From CAZLBC01 sp964557575 (GTDB lineage: Bacteria; Planctomycetota; Phycisphaerae; SM23-33): 12,877 nt of DNA. Under the pieces are notes generated by a model, which saw nothing but the letters and a program-made list of their open reading frames with translations, made no database searches and was not told the DNA's origin. Shown piece after piece: positions 1-6,901 of this stretch; the first letter of the stretch is position 1; each line of letters starts with the position of its first letter. The position numbers and the translations under genes were made by a program. The stretch covers positions 1 through 12,877 of the forward strand of contig CAZLBC010000124.1 in the NCBI GenBank assembly GCA_964557575.1. Direction: 5' to 3'.

Positions 1-231
1 GATATCCTCCTTTACCACCCGGTAGGTGGCATGCTCGACCGAAAACGGCGAAACGATGCCTTCCGCGCCGTTCATGCCACCTATGAAAATGTATTCTCCC
101 TTTTCGACCTTGAAATCATACTCGTATTGTTCCTTTTCAAATATAGTCTTTTTTTTCCTTGCACCCTCTTCGCCACCTGACACCATCAGGGCGATGCCAC
201 ACAGCGTTGGGATTATTATGCTAATTCGCAT
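1..231 (-). CDS. Exported protein of unknown function, 3' part missing (window edge)
   Basis: Reading the minus strand from the ATG at 231 gives 77 residues with no stop before the window edge, so the C-terminal part lies outside. The start is supported by an AAAGGAA Shine-Dalgarno sequence (238-244), 7 bases before the ATG. Residues 1-18 (MRISIIIPTLCGIALMVS) look like a signal peptide. The cysteine at 11 is not in a good lipobox, so I do not call a lipoprotein. A charged stretch with a lysine run (RKKK, 25-28) follows, then alternating residues typical of beta strands (YEYDFKVEKGEYIFIGG). The gene begins 28 bases after the stop of the 509-residue secreted protein and has the same strand and base composition, so it is probably the third gene of that operon. 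No family is recognised; a small beta-rich domain on an exported protein is all that can be said. Confidence 0.7.
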   Translation of the reverse strand, partial: MRISIIIPTLCGIALMVSGGEEGARKKKTIFEKEQYEYDFKVEKGEYIFIGGMNGAEGIVSPFSVEHATYRVVKEDI

Positions 232-259
232 CTTGTGTTCCTTTCTTTATATAAAATCA

Positions 260-1789
260 CTACTGCAACGGTTTAACCTTCGGCTTGTTTTCATCTTCTG
301 CTATCAAGTCCAGTGCGTGTTTGGAAAGGCGTTTACTGACTTTTTCTTCTAATGAACCCTCAAGTACCAACAGCGATTGCTGCTGAATACCCCCGCCGAT
401 GGAATAGTGAAATCTGGGCCAATACGAAGCAGTGGTTGTCGGGTCGCTCGCATCCTCAACCGGATACACATCATTATCGATCGTGTAGGGACCAATAGTA
501 AGTTTAATTGAAGCCACCGCCTTCAAATCCACGCTTATGCCAACACCAAACGGTTCAACTGAAACCGATATACCATCAAAACCAATTTTTCCTTTATAAT
601 CAGTATGATCATTTCCCGTGGTAACTTCAATGGCGTGCCACCCTGGGTGCCCAGGATTAAACGAATCGCATTTATACTTGTAAAAAGCTAGCGCAGTGGC
701 TCTTTTTTTGAAATGGTCATTGCACCAACTCGCAGCTCTTTTGGCAAATATTTTTACATCCTTTTTCGCCTCATTAACCCATCGTTTACATAGATTCTTG
801 GCTTTTTTTATAACTTTATTTGCCAATTGTTCTATTATATTTGATTTATATACATTCCATTGTTTAATCGCCTCTCCCACCAAGGGAAGCCCAACCCCCA
901 AACTCGCTGCAAAGGCCTTTTTAATTGAACTTTCTTTCTTCTCAAATGCTATTTCTGCGGCTTGTCTGATATCATCTTCATCGGCAACCGATGGGGTATC
1001 ATTAGTCAATGACCCGAAGTCTAATTTGCTGAGAATATCATCCGCCGTAATTTCCGGAGTCAACTCGATGCTACCATCTTCATCTTCGTCCGGACTTGTC
1101 CATTCATACGTATGATGCCATGTGTCGACCGCGACAGTGATTGAATCCATACACTCCTTGCATTCGGCATCCCACACTGAAACTGTGTATGTATCTTCTT
1201 TGCTCTTTTTCGGGTAGATGAAGTATTTTTCTCCGTCCGACCGCCCCTTCAAATCGCCCGACGACCACTCGACAGTTCCCGACGTATGGCTTTCCTCCGT
1301 CAAGCATAAAACATGTACCGGCAGGCCTCCACAGATCTTTATATCCCCCGTGTATTCCTCACCCTCGCCGGTTACAAGGCCGACGATCTCCAGGAAAAGC
1401 AACCCGAATTCCACTCCTTCGGATAACGACGTGTGCAATTTGTCTTCGTCAAAATAAATGTCCGCCGTCACGGTATCCGCGTAATCACCCTTTTCCTTGA
1501 CAGTCTTCGCGAGTGTCACTGTTGCGGTGGTCTCGCTGTCGTCAAGCTCCATTTTCGTTCCGTCTTTCAAAGACCACTTGATGTCGAATGAATCGGGGTT
1601 TTCATTCTCCTGCCGTTCGGCCTCCTTGCACAGCGTAATACTTACATTTGCCTTGCAATTTTCAGGATGATCAACGCATGCATACTGATTATCGTAACTC
1701 ACGTTCATCACGCATGTGCCGTCGGCAAATGCCACGCCACCGCCGGTAAACAAAAAAACCGCCAACACTACACCAGCCGTCCATCTCAT
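260..1789 (-). CDS. Secreted cysteine-containing protein of unknown function (509 aa)
   Basis: Complete ORF. Residues 1-22 form a signal peptide ending in AFA before Asp-23, so the product is exported. Residues 23-230 hold two beta-rich, possibly Ig-like segments, suggested by the repeated KWSLKDG (71-77) and EWSSGDL (174-180). They contain eight cysteines (26, 38, 45, 54, 153, 162, 210, 213), including a CKEC pair at 210-213. An acidic linker follows at about 231-275. Next comes a lysine-rich helical part (about 274-375) with a Gly/Leu-rich patch (AASLGVGLPLVG, 294-305), amphipathic helices and three more cysteines (334, 356, 374). Residues 385-480 are beta-rich again. The ATG overlaps the stop of the upstream propeller gene (ATGA), and AAAGGAG lies 7 bases before it, so translation is probably coupled. 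The gene is clearly more A/T-rich than the ABC-F and methyltransferase genes, which may mean acquisition or relaxed selection. Extracellular structural, binding or toxin-like roles are possible; none is shown. Confidence 0.85.
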   Translation of the reverse strand: MRWTAGVVLAVFLFTGGGVAFADGTCVMNVSYDNQYACVDHPENCKANVSITLCKEAERQENENPDSFDIKWSLKDGTKMELDDSETTATVTLAKTVKEKGDYADTVTADIYFDEDKLHTSLSEGVEFGLLFLEIVGLVTGEGEEYTGDIKICGGLPVHVLCLTEESHTSGTVEWSSGDLKGRSDGEKYFIYPKKSKEDTYTVSVWDAECKECMDSITVAVDTWHHTYEWTSPDEDEDGSIELTPEITADDILSKLDFGSLTNDTPSVADEDDIRQAAEIAFEKKESSIKKAFAASLGVGLPLVGEAIKQWNVYKSNIIEQLANKVIKKAKNLCKRWVNEAKKDVKIFAKRAASWCNDHFKKRATALAFYKYKCDSFNPGHPGWHAIEVTTGNDHTDYKGKIGFDGISVSVEPFGVGISVDLKAVASIKLTIGPYTIDNDVYPVEDASDPTTTASYWPRFHYSIGGGIQQQSLLVLEGSLEEKVSKRLSKHALDLIAEDENKPKVKPLQ

Positions 1790-4275
1790 TGTTGTTCTCC
1801 TTTTACTGATACGTTCGTTACCCGCTTTTCCCCGTCCTTCGCGATACCGGGAAAGGGCACCTGGGGATACTTGTGCGGCCCTGCATGCTCTTTGATGGTC
1901 TTACTGTTCCACTTTTTGAAGTTCTCCCAGGATTGGTTCATGACGTGCATGAACTCGATCCTGTCTTTTTGGTTCCATATATGCAGGTGCCATCGCCATG
2001 CCTTCAACACCGGAGGCGGCCCGTCGTCCGCCACCGCGGCCCGAAACGCGATCCTGCCGAGGGCTTCGTTCGGGATTATGTTGTCTCCGGGAACCATCGC
2101 CGTATTCCAGAGGTCGACTGCCGCCCCGATCCGTCCGTTGCATTGTTCGACCGCTTTGCGCCATGCCGGCGGACCATACGAAATCGATCCCCATATGCCC
2201 CCGGGTGTCGCCATTGATCGCCGGTTTTTTGAACCATCGCGCAACGTTGACGATATCCTGTCAATGAAAACACCCGACAGGATCGTGTTGAAACTGTAAT
2301 TTCTTTTCTGGTGAACGATGTACATGGCCGGCCCGTTGAGAAGAAAGTTCTTGTAGACGCCGCCCCTGAAATCATGAACTCGCGCACGCGCCAGGCACGG
2401 GTTAAAATACGGCTTTACCGGCAGGTCCCTGGCCGCACGGTAACTGGAAACAAACGTGTTCTTGCCCAGCCTTCTGCTGGTCCAGGTGGGGAAGTACTGC
2501 TTACCCGGCTCCTCATTGAACGATTTTATGTCTATGATGTAATCGCGGTGGCGATTGTTACCGCGGTGTCCGTCCTTGTTGAAAAAGTACAGGCCGAGGC
2601 GGTGAAGACCGGGACCGATTTGTATTTTGACCAGGTTGTCCGGCCCCTCGTACGTCCACGGGTACGTCTCCCCGTGATCGTCCCACGACGCCTGGCGACG
2701 AACGCCGATCTGCGAATCGTAGAGGGTCCTCCCATCGTCGGTGCTCAGCCAGTGAATCCAGTTGCGAAGCGAATCCCCCTTCCGCCGGTGCGGGCCGATA
2801 CACTCGGTAATATCATACTCTTTTCTCGATATGCCGTTATCGTTCGAACAGAAGTCATAATCGTGGGGGGACTGGACCGCGCACAGCGTGCCGCAGGTCC
2901 GCCCGTAACGGCCGACCCAGTCTCCCCGGGTGATCCAGTCGTCACCAAGGTATTCGGCACTACCCCGTGCGAGAAGACGCTTTCTGAATCTGCGGGCCAA
3001 TTCACTGAGCGTTTCCTCCTCGGGCACACCGGCGGGAGAAGGAAACGGCACACCATCCCGGGCTTCTGTCAGTTCGTCGACCGCAATCTTCTTTGTTCGC
3101 GGGGAAGGCACGGGGGCCTTCTCGACCGTCACCCCACCCGGGTACCAGCCGACCGCGGCCTTTCCGGGTCCGAGCGGCCGAATAGTCTTAACGAAAAACC
3201 GCCCGTTCCACGCGGGGACACCCTTTTTTTCAACCCGCCCGGGATCGAAGGCCTCGACAATGACTCCGCGGGAAACATCCATGACCTCGTACCCCTTCTG
3301 CCAGTGGCCGATCCACAGCAACCCGCCGTCGTCGAGCGCAAGGGAGGTTATCCTGTCTTCCAGAAGCAATTTTTCTTTGTCATATTTTTTTACGAGTCCC
3401 TGCAGTCTCTTCCGCTTTTTCATAATAGATGGAATAGGGGGAACATACATGTTTTTGATCTTTTCGAGGTAGTCCTTTCCCCGGCAATACCGCCAATGGG
3501 TTCCCGAAACATTTCCGATCGCCAGTCCGCTGTTGGTCCCGACGAATATTCTCCCCTTCGGCGAGATGACGATGTCGTTTACCTGGTCGGATGGCAGCCC
3601 TTGTCCACGCGGCTCAACCGGCACCTCGTTTCCGGCGCTTACTCGTCTCCATCTGACCGCCCCGGCGGAGATACGACCCACGTTGATACCGGAACAATCA
3701 GTCCCCGCACACACCGTCTTTCCCGAGGGGCCAAACGCCAGGCACGTTACCTGATCGGAAGATAAGCCGTCGAGACGGGTATAGTGCACCCACGCATCTT
3801 CCTGCAGGCGGTAGCGTGTGATACCGATACTGGTTGCTATCCACATATCGCCGGTAACGGGCTGGCGTGCCAGGTCAAACACCCGCTCCCCGAGGGGCCC
3901 TTTATACACACTGTAATTTCTCCATTGTCGCCCGTTATAGACAGACACCCCGTGGTTTAAGTGCCCCGCCCAGACGCGCCCTTTTCCGTCAAGGGTAAGC
4001 GCATAGATACAATCGTCCCCCAAACCTTCATCACATCCAAAACAGCGGTGCTTTTCGACCTGTCCGTCTACCCGGAACACGCCGTTTTCCTCGGTCCCGA
4101 CCCACAAGCCCCCCCTTCGATCAAGCGTCACGCTGGTAATGAAATACCGGGACAATCCATCGACCTTCTCCATCGAGTGCGGAAACAGTGCCGCTTCTTC
4201 AGTCAGCGCGGGTGACACTATTGCCGGGACCAGACACAGCGAAACAAACAGACGCGCCCCTTTTGTTATGCACAT
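1786..4275 (-). CDS. Secreted two-component-regulator-type beta-propeller protein with carbohydrate-binding-like C-terminal part
   Basis: Complete, 829 residues. Residues 1-25 are a signal peptide. Residues 35-335 hold repeated propeller blades of the Reg_prop type: LDRRGGLWVGTEENGVFRVDG (51-71), LDGKGRVWAGHLNHGVSVY (95-113), TGDMWIATSIGITRY (141-155), SPKGRIFVGTNSGLAIG (238-254) and LDDGGLLWIGHWQKGYEVM (314-332). In Bacteroidota such blades are sensor parts of hybrid kinases, but no kinase, transmembrane or DNA-binding part follows here. Residues about 440-585 (YLGDDWITRGDWVGRYGR, then HRLGLYFFNKD) resemble a beta-sandwich with a T-x-G-x-W-x-G-x-Y-G motif that I associate with secreted sugar-related proteins; that is from memory and not tested. 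Residues 590-829 are unrecognised and rich in Trp and aromatic residues. The start has an AAAAGGAG site (4287-4294) at a rather long spacing of 11 bases. It is the first gene of a three-gene secreted-protein operon. Probably an extracellular binding or recognition protein. Confidence 0.8.
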   Translation of the reverse strand: MCITKGARLFVSLCLVPAIVSPALTEEAALFPHSMEKVDGLSRYFITSVTLDRRGGLWVGTEENGVFRVDGQVEKHRCFGCDEGLGDDCIYALTLDGKGRVWAGHLNHGVSVYNGRQWRNYSVYKGPLGERVFDLARQPVTGDMWIATSIGITRYRLQEDAWVHYTRLDGLSSDQVTCLAFGPSGKTVCAGTDCSGINVGRISAGAVRWRRVSAGNEVPVEPRGQGLPSDQVNDIVISPKGRIFVGTNSGLAIGNVSGTHWRYCRGKDYLEKIKNMYVPPIPSIMKKRKRLQGLVKKYDKEKLLLEDRITSLALDDGGLLWIGHWQKGYEVMDVSRGVIVEAFDPGRVEKKGVPAWNGRFFVKTIRPLGPGKAAVGWYPGGVTVEKAPVPSPRTKKIAVDELTEARDGVPFPSPAGVPEEETLSELARRFRKRLLARGSAEYLGDDWITRGDWVGRYGRTCGTLCAVQSPHDYDFCSNDNGISRKEYDITECIGPHRRKGDSLRNWIHWLSTDDGRTLYDSQIGVRRQASWDDHGETYPWTYEGPDNLVKIQIGPGLHRLGLYFFNKDGHRGNNRHRDYIIDIKSFNEEPGKQYFPTWTSRRLGKNTFVSSYRAARDLPVKPYFNPCLARARVHDFRGGVYKNFLLNGPAMYIVHQKRNYSFNTILSGVFIDRISSTLRDGSKNRRSMATPGGIWGSISYGPPAWRKAVEQCNGRIGAAVDLWNTAMVPGDNIIPNEALGRIAFRAAVADDGPPPVLKAWRWHLHIWNQKDRIEFMHVMNQSWENFKKWNSKTIKEHAGPHKYPQVPFPGIAKDGEKRVTNVSVKGEQQ
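1797..1804 (-). promoter_or_regulatory. Shine-Dalgarno sequence inside the upstream gene (coupled start)
   Basis: The minus strand reads AAAAGGAG here, 7 bases before the ATG at 1789. It lies inside the last codons of the propeller gene, whose TGA (1786-1788) overlaps the ATG as ATGA. This is the usual layout for translational coupling and it fixes the start of the 509-residue protein. Confidence 0.75.
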
Positions 4276-4429
4276 AGTAAAATGATCTCCTTTTATTCAA
4301 AAAACCCGTATCATCGATGCCGGCAACCCGTCTTCACCTGAAGTCTCCGTCGTGGCATAACCGCCGCTGTTACTCGCGGGTACCCTTTCACAACCCGGGT
4401 CAGGCCCCAAACTCAAATGCAGCAAAAGA

Positions 4430-4458
4430 AAGGTACCGAACAGCAGCGCGGCTGTCAA
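4430..4458 (-). promoter_or_regulatory. Candidate sigma-70-type promoter for the propeller operon
   Basis: On the minus strand a perfect TTGACA (4453-4458) is followed after exactly 17 bases by TACCTT (4430-4435). The -35 box and spacing are ideal, but the -10 box matches TATAAT at only three positions. It would give a leader of about 150 bases before the propeller ATG. Position and strand fit; the sequence evidence is moderate. Confidence 0.35.
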
Positions 4459-4554
4459 GCCGGCTCTTCCAACCCCGAAATGGTTACATAGATTACCGCC
4501 ACGAAAAAATATCAGCAAATTACAGCAATGTTCTCTGTTGATCCACCATGAGCA

Positions 4555-4576
4555 GGTAACCTTGACACCGGTAACC
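4555..4576. repeat. Short direct repeat GGTAACC x2, 15-base period
   Basis: Two exact copies of GGTAACC stand at 4555-4561 and 4570-4576, separated by 8 bases. They sit about 100 bases upstream of the candidate propeller promoter. A 15-base period is not a whole number of helical turns, so an activator or repressor site is possible but not strongly suggested. It may be chance. Confidence 0.25.
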
Positions 4577-4599
4577 CATCGGGATGAAAAACGCCCCCC

Positions 4600-6504
4600 C
4601 TACAACCCGGTCTCCTCCCCGATCCGTTCCCACTCGTCCATCGCCGCCCGCAGGTCCTCCTCCACGCGGCGGTACTCCTCCCCGCGGGCGGTGACGCGAT
4701 CGACGTCGCCGGCCTCACCGGCCGCGGAGATCTCCTCCTGCAGGGATGCGAGCCGCTTCTCCAGCTCCCCGATCCGCTCCTCGAGTTCGCCGGCCCGGCG
4801 GCGGAGCTTCTTGAGCCGGTTGGCCTCCTGCCGCGCCCGGCGGTAGTCGCGGTCCTTTTCGGACACGGCGCCGGCCGCCGGCGCCGTTTCGCCGCCGCCC
4901 GCACCGCCCCGGCGGGCCTTCCACGCCAGGTATCCCTCCCAGCCGCCGCCGACGCAGGCAACGGTCCCGCCGTCGACCACCCAGGCGTCGGTGGCCGCCG
5001 CCTCCACCAGGCACCGGTCGTGCGTGACCATCAGCACCGTGCCGGCGTACTGCTCGAGGGCCTCCTGGAGTATCTCGATCGAGGCGATGTCGAGGTGGTT
5101 CGTCGGCTCGTCCAGGGCCAGCAGGTTCGGCCGGGCGGCCGCCAGCCGGGCCAAAACCACGCGGCTCCGCTGCCCGCCGGAGAGAGTGCCCAGGGGCCGC
5201 TCGGCGTCGTCCCCGGAGATCAGCACGGCGCCCAGGGCGTCGCGGGCCTCCTGGCGCCCGCACCCGGTCTGCCGCCGGACGACCTCCAGGGCGGTTGCCG
5301 CCGGGTCGAGTTCCTCCCGCAGTTGCGAGAGGCGCCCCGCCCGGACCTTCGGCCCCCGCGTGACCTCCCCGTCCAGGGGCGACAGGTCCCCGAGCAGAAC
5401 CCGCAGGAGCGTGGTCTTCCCCGCGCCGTTGGGGCCGATGACGGCGACCGTCCGGCCCTTCAGCAGGCGGAGGGAATCGACGGCCAGTACCGGCGCGGCC
5501 GCGTCGTACCCGGCCGACAGGCCGCGGGCCTCGATCACCGTCTCCCCGCTCGCGGACGCCGGCTTGAACCGCACGTGAATCTCCCCCGGGATCTCCGGCC
5601 GCGCGACCCCCTCGTCCCGTATGAACCGCTCCAGGCGCTTCTGCCGCCCCTTCGCCTCCTTCGTCCGCTGCCCGGCGATGTTGCGGTCGATGAACGCGCG
5701 GGTCCGGGCGATGTGCGCCTGCTGCGACTGCCACCGCTGGAGCCGCTCGGTCATGCGGGCCTTCTTTTTCGGCAGCGACGCGTGGTATCCCCCGCGGTAG
5801 ACGTCCAGGCGCCTGCCGGCGATGTCCCAAGTCTTCCCGGTCGCCGCGTCGAGAAAGTGCCGGTCGTGGGAGACGGCGACAACGGCCCCGCCGAAGGAGG
5901 CCAGCCACCCCTCCAGCCACGCGATCGCGTCGAGGTCCAGATGGTTCGTCGGCTCGTCGAGCAGCAGGAGGTCCGGCGCGCCGAGGAGGGCGGCCGCCAG
6001 GCGGCCCCGGCGGCGCTGCCCGCCGGAGAGGTTCTCGACGGGCCGGTCCCACGTCGCGGGGGCGAATCCCAGGCCGGTCAGTACCTCCTCTACCCGCCGC
6101 CGGAAGTCGTAGCCGCCCCGCGCGGCGAAATCGTGCTGGAGGGCGTCGTACCGCCGCAGCGCGGCCGGGTCGCCGTCGGCGACCGCCGCGCCGGCGGCCT
6201 CGAGGCGCCGCTCCATCGCGACCAGGTCGTCGAACACGCCGAGCATGACGCCCCGCAGCGTCCCGCCTTCCACCGGCGGCGGCTCCTGGCGGAGACAGGC
6301 GATCCGGAGCCCCCCCCGGCGGCGGATCGTCCCGGACAGCGGCTCGATGTTTCCGGTAAGCACTTCCAGGAGCGTCGTCTTGCCCCCGCCGTTGGGGCCG
6401 ACCAGGCCGATCCGGTCGCCCGCATCAACGTGGAACGTCGCGCCGCGGACGATCTCGAGCGTCCCCCGGGCGACCGTAATGCCCTCAGCCGCGACGATCG
6501 ACAT
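4600..6504 (-). CDS. ABC-F family ATPase, Uup/EttA-like, ribosome-associated type
   Basis: Complete, 634 residues, with two ABC ATPase domains and no membrane segments, the hallmark of the ABC-F class that acts on the ribosome rather than in transport. Domain 1 has Walker A GPNGGGKTT (36-44), signature LSGGQ (159-163), Walker B LLLLDE (179-184) and switch SHDRH (212-216). Domain 2 has GPNGAGKTT (357-365), LSGGQ (441-445), LLALDE (461-466) and THD (494-496). Between them (about 245-310) is the basic helical linker with RTKEAKGRQKRLERF, which in ABC-F proteins reaches the P-site tRNA. Residues about 548-632 form a charged coiled coil as in Uup. The ATG at 6504 has GGGAGGA a few bases upstream. 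Known members ease stalled translation or protect from ribosome antibiotics; which role applies here cannot be read from sequence. It is extremely GC-rich and divergent from the DUF433 gene. Confidence 0.95.
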   Translation of the reverse strand: MSIVAAEGITVARGTLEIVRGATFHVDAGDRIGLVGPNGGGKTTLLEVLTGNIEPLSGTIRRRGGLRIACLRQEPPPVEGGTLRGVMLGVFDDLVAMERRLEAAGAAVADGDPAALRRYDALQHDFAARGGYDFRRRVEEVLTGLGFAPATWDRPVENLSGGQRRRGRLAAALLGAPDLLLLDEPTNHLDLDAIAWLEGWLASFGGAVVAVSHDRHFLDAATGKTWDIAGRRLDVYRGGYHASLPKKKARMTERLQRWQSQQAHIARTRAFIDRNIAGQRTKEAKGRQKRLERFIRDEGVARPEIPGEIHVRFKPASASGETVIEARGLSAGYDAAAPVLAVDSLRLLKGRTVAVIGPNGAGKTTLLRVLLGDLSPLDGEVTRGPKVRAGRLSQLREELDPAATALEVVRRQTGCGRQEARDALGAVLISGDDAERPLGTLSGGQRSRVVLARLAAARPNLLALDEPTNHLDIASIEILQEALEQYAGTVLMVTHDRCLVEAAATDAWVVDGGTVACVGGGWEGYLAWKARRGGAGGGETAPAAGAVSEKDRDYRRARQEANRLKKLRRRAGELEERIGELEKRLASLQEEISAAGEAGDVDRVTARGEEYRRVEEDLRAAMDEWERIGEETGL

Positions 6505-6595
6505 CGCCGTCCTCCCGGCCGGTCCGCAGCCTGACTATCCGCGTGCTTACGTGATGCGACAGCATTCTTTCCATATCAACTCGATTCCCTCGCGG

Positions 6596-6601
6596 TATAA
6601 T
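6596..6601 (+). promoter_or_regulatory. -10 box (TATAAT) of the DUF433 gene
   Basis: A perfect TATAAT lies 26 bases before the DUF433 ATG, in a GC-rich region where such a string is rare. No good -35 box lies 16-18 bases upstream (the sequence there is around ATATCA), so an extended or activator-dependent promoter is possible. Transcription would begin about 6608, leaving a leader of only about 20 bases. Confidence 0.5.
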
Positions 6602-6627
6602 ATCCTCCATGGCACAATGAATACACG

Positions 6628-6873
6628 ATGAATCTTTCCGAATACATATCGGTCGATCCAAACGTGTGCCACGGCACGGCGTGCATCAAGGGAACCCGTG
6701 TTATGGTCTCCGTGATCCTCGACAACCTGGCCGCCGGGGCAACGCCGGAAGAGATACAAGAGGATTATCCCACAGTATCCCCCGAAGCCGTTCACGCGGC
6801 AATCGCTTACGCGGCCGAACTGTCACACGAGCGCGTCCTGACCATACCTGACTGCATTCGGGTCAGGCAATAG
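6628..6873 (+). CDS. DUF433 family protein (putative antitoxin, no toxin partner beside it)
   Basis: Complete, 81 residues. Residues 6-62 match the DUF433 pattern: ISVDPNVCHGTACIKGTRV (7-25) corresponds to the family's I-x-x-DP-x-x-x-GxPxIKGTR, then DNLAAGATPEEIQEDYPTVS and AAIAYAAEL at the end. DUF433 proteins are small helix-turn-helix-like proteins that often sit before a DUF5615 PIN-like toxin gene and are regarded as its antitoxin. Here no such gene follows: 28 bases after the stop the next gene ends on the opposite strand. The ATG lacks a Shine-Dalgarno sequence. A four-codon reading frame (ATG at 6617) ends in a TGA that overlaps the ATG at 6628, so a short leader peptide or a nearly leaderless start is possible. 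Orphan regulator or remnant of a toxin-antitoxin pair; the family call is secure, the role is inference. Confidence 0.88.
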   Translation: MNLSEYISVDPNVCHGTACIKGTRVMVSVILDNLAAGATPEEIQEDYPTVSPEAVHAAIAYAAELSHERVLTIPDCIRVRQ

Positions 6874-6875
6874 AC

Positions 6876-6893
6876 GCGGCGGGAAACCGCCGC
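6876..6893. terminator. Perfect GC hairpin with GAAA loop between convergent genes
   Basis: Arms GCGGCGG (6876-6882) and CCGCCGC (6887-6893) pair fully around a GAAA tetraloop. It begins 2 bases after the DUF433 stop and ends 8 bases beyond the stop of the opposing TIM-barrel gene. There is no T-run on either strand, so it may be a bidirectional transcription barrier or RNA 3'-end stabiliser rather than a classical intrinsic terminator. Confidence 0.6.
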
Positions 6894-6901
6894 ACGCCCC
6901 C

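Larger units (their letters stand above)
4276..4599. other. 324-base gene-poor stretch: leader of the propeller operon
   Basis: Lies between the ABC-F stop and the propeller ATG, both genes on the minus strand. It holds the propeller ribosome site (4287-4294), a candidate minus-strand promoter (4430-4458), and a 7-base direct repeat GGTAACC at 4555-4561 and 4570-4576. A 73-codon minus-strand reading frame (4297-4518, TTG start) has one hydrophobic stretch (LTAALLFGTFLLLHLSL) but no ribosome site, and the candidate promoter lies inside it, so it is not called as a gene. I compared the leader by eye with cobalamin and cyclic-di-GMP riboswitch consensus and found no match. No clear terminator for the ABC-F gene was found. 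Confidence 0.6.

Noticed and set aside
2311..3765. 484-codon plus-strand frame across the propeller gene
   Set aside because: No domains and arginine/proline-rich; the opposite strand carries clear propeller blades.
4297..4518. 73-codon minus-strand frame with a hydrophobic stretch, just before the propeller gene
   Set aside because: TTG start, no ribosome site, mixed codon use, and a promoter-like element lies inside it. Not excluded, but not supportable.
4276..4599. Possible riboswitch in the propeller operon leader
   Set aside because: Some short pairings exist, but the cobalamin and cyclic-di-GMP consensus elements I looked for are absent.
5020..6534. 504-codon plus-strand frame, and other long frames, across the ABC-F gene
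   Set aside because: Shadow frames of a very GC-rich gene; the minus-strand frame carries both sets of ABC motifs.
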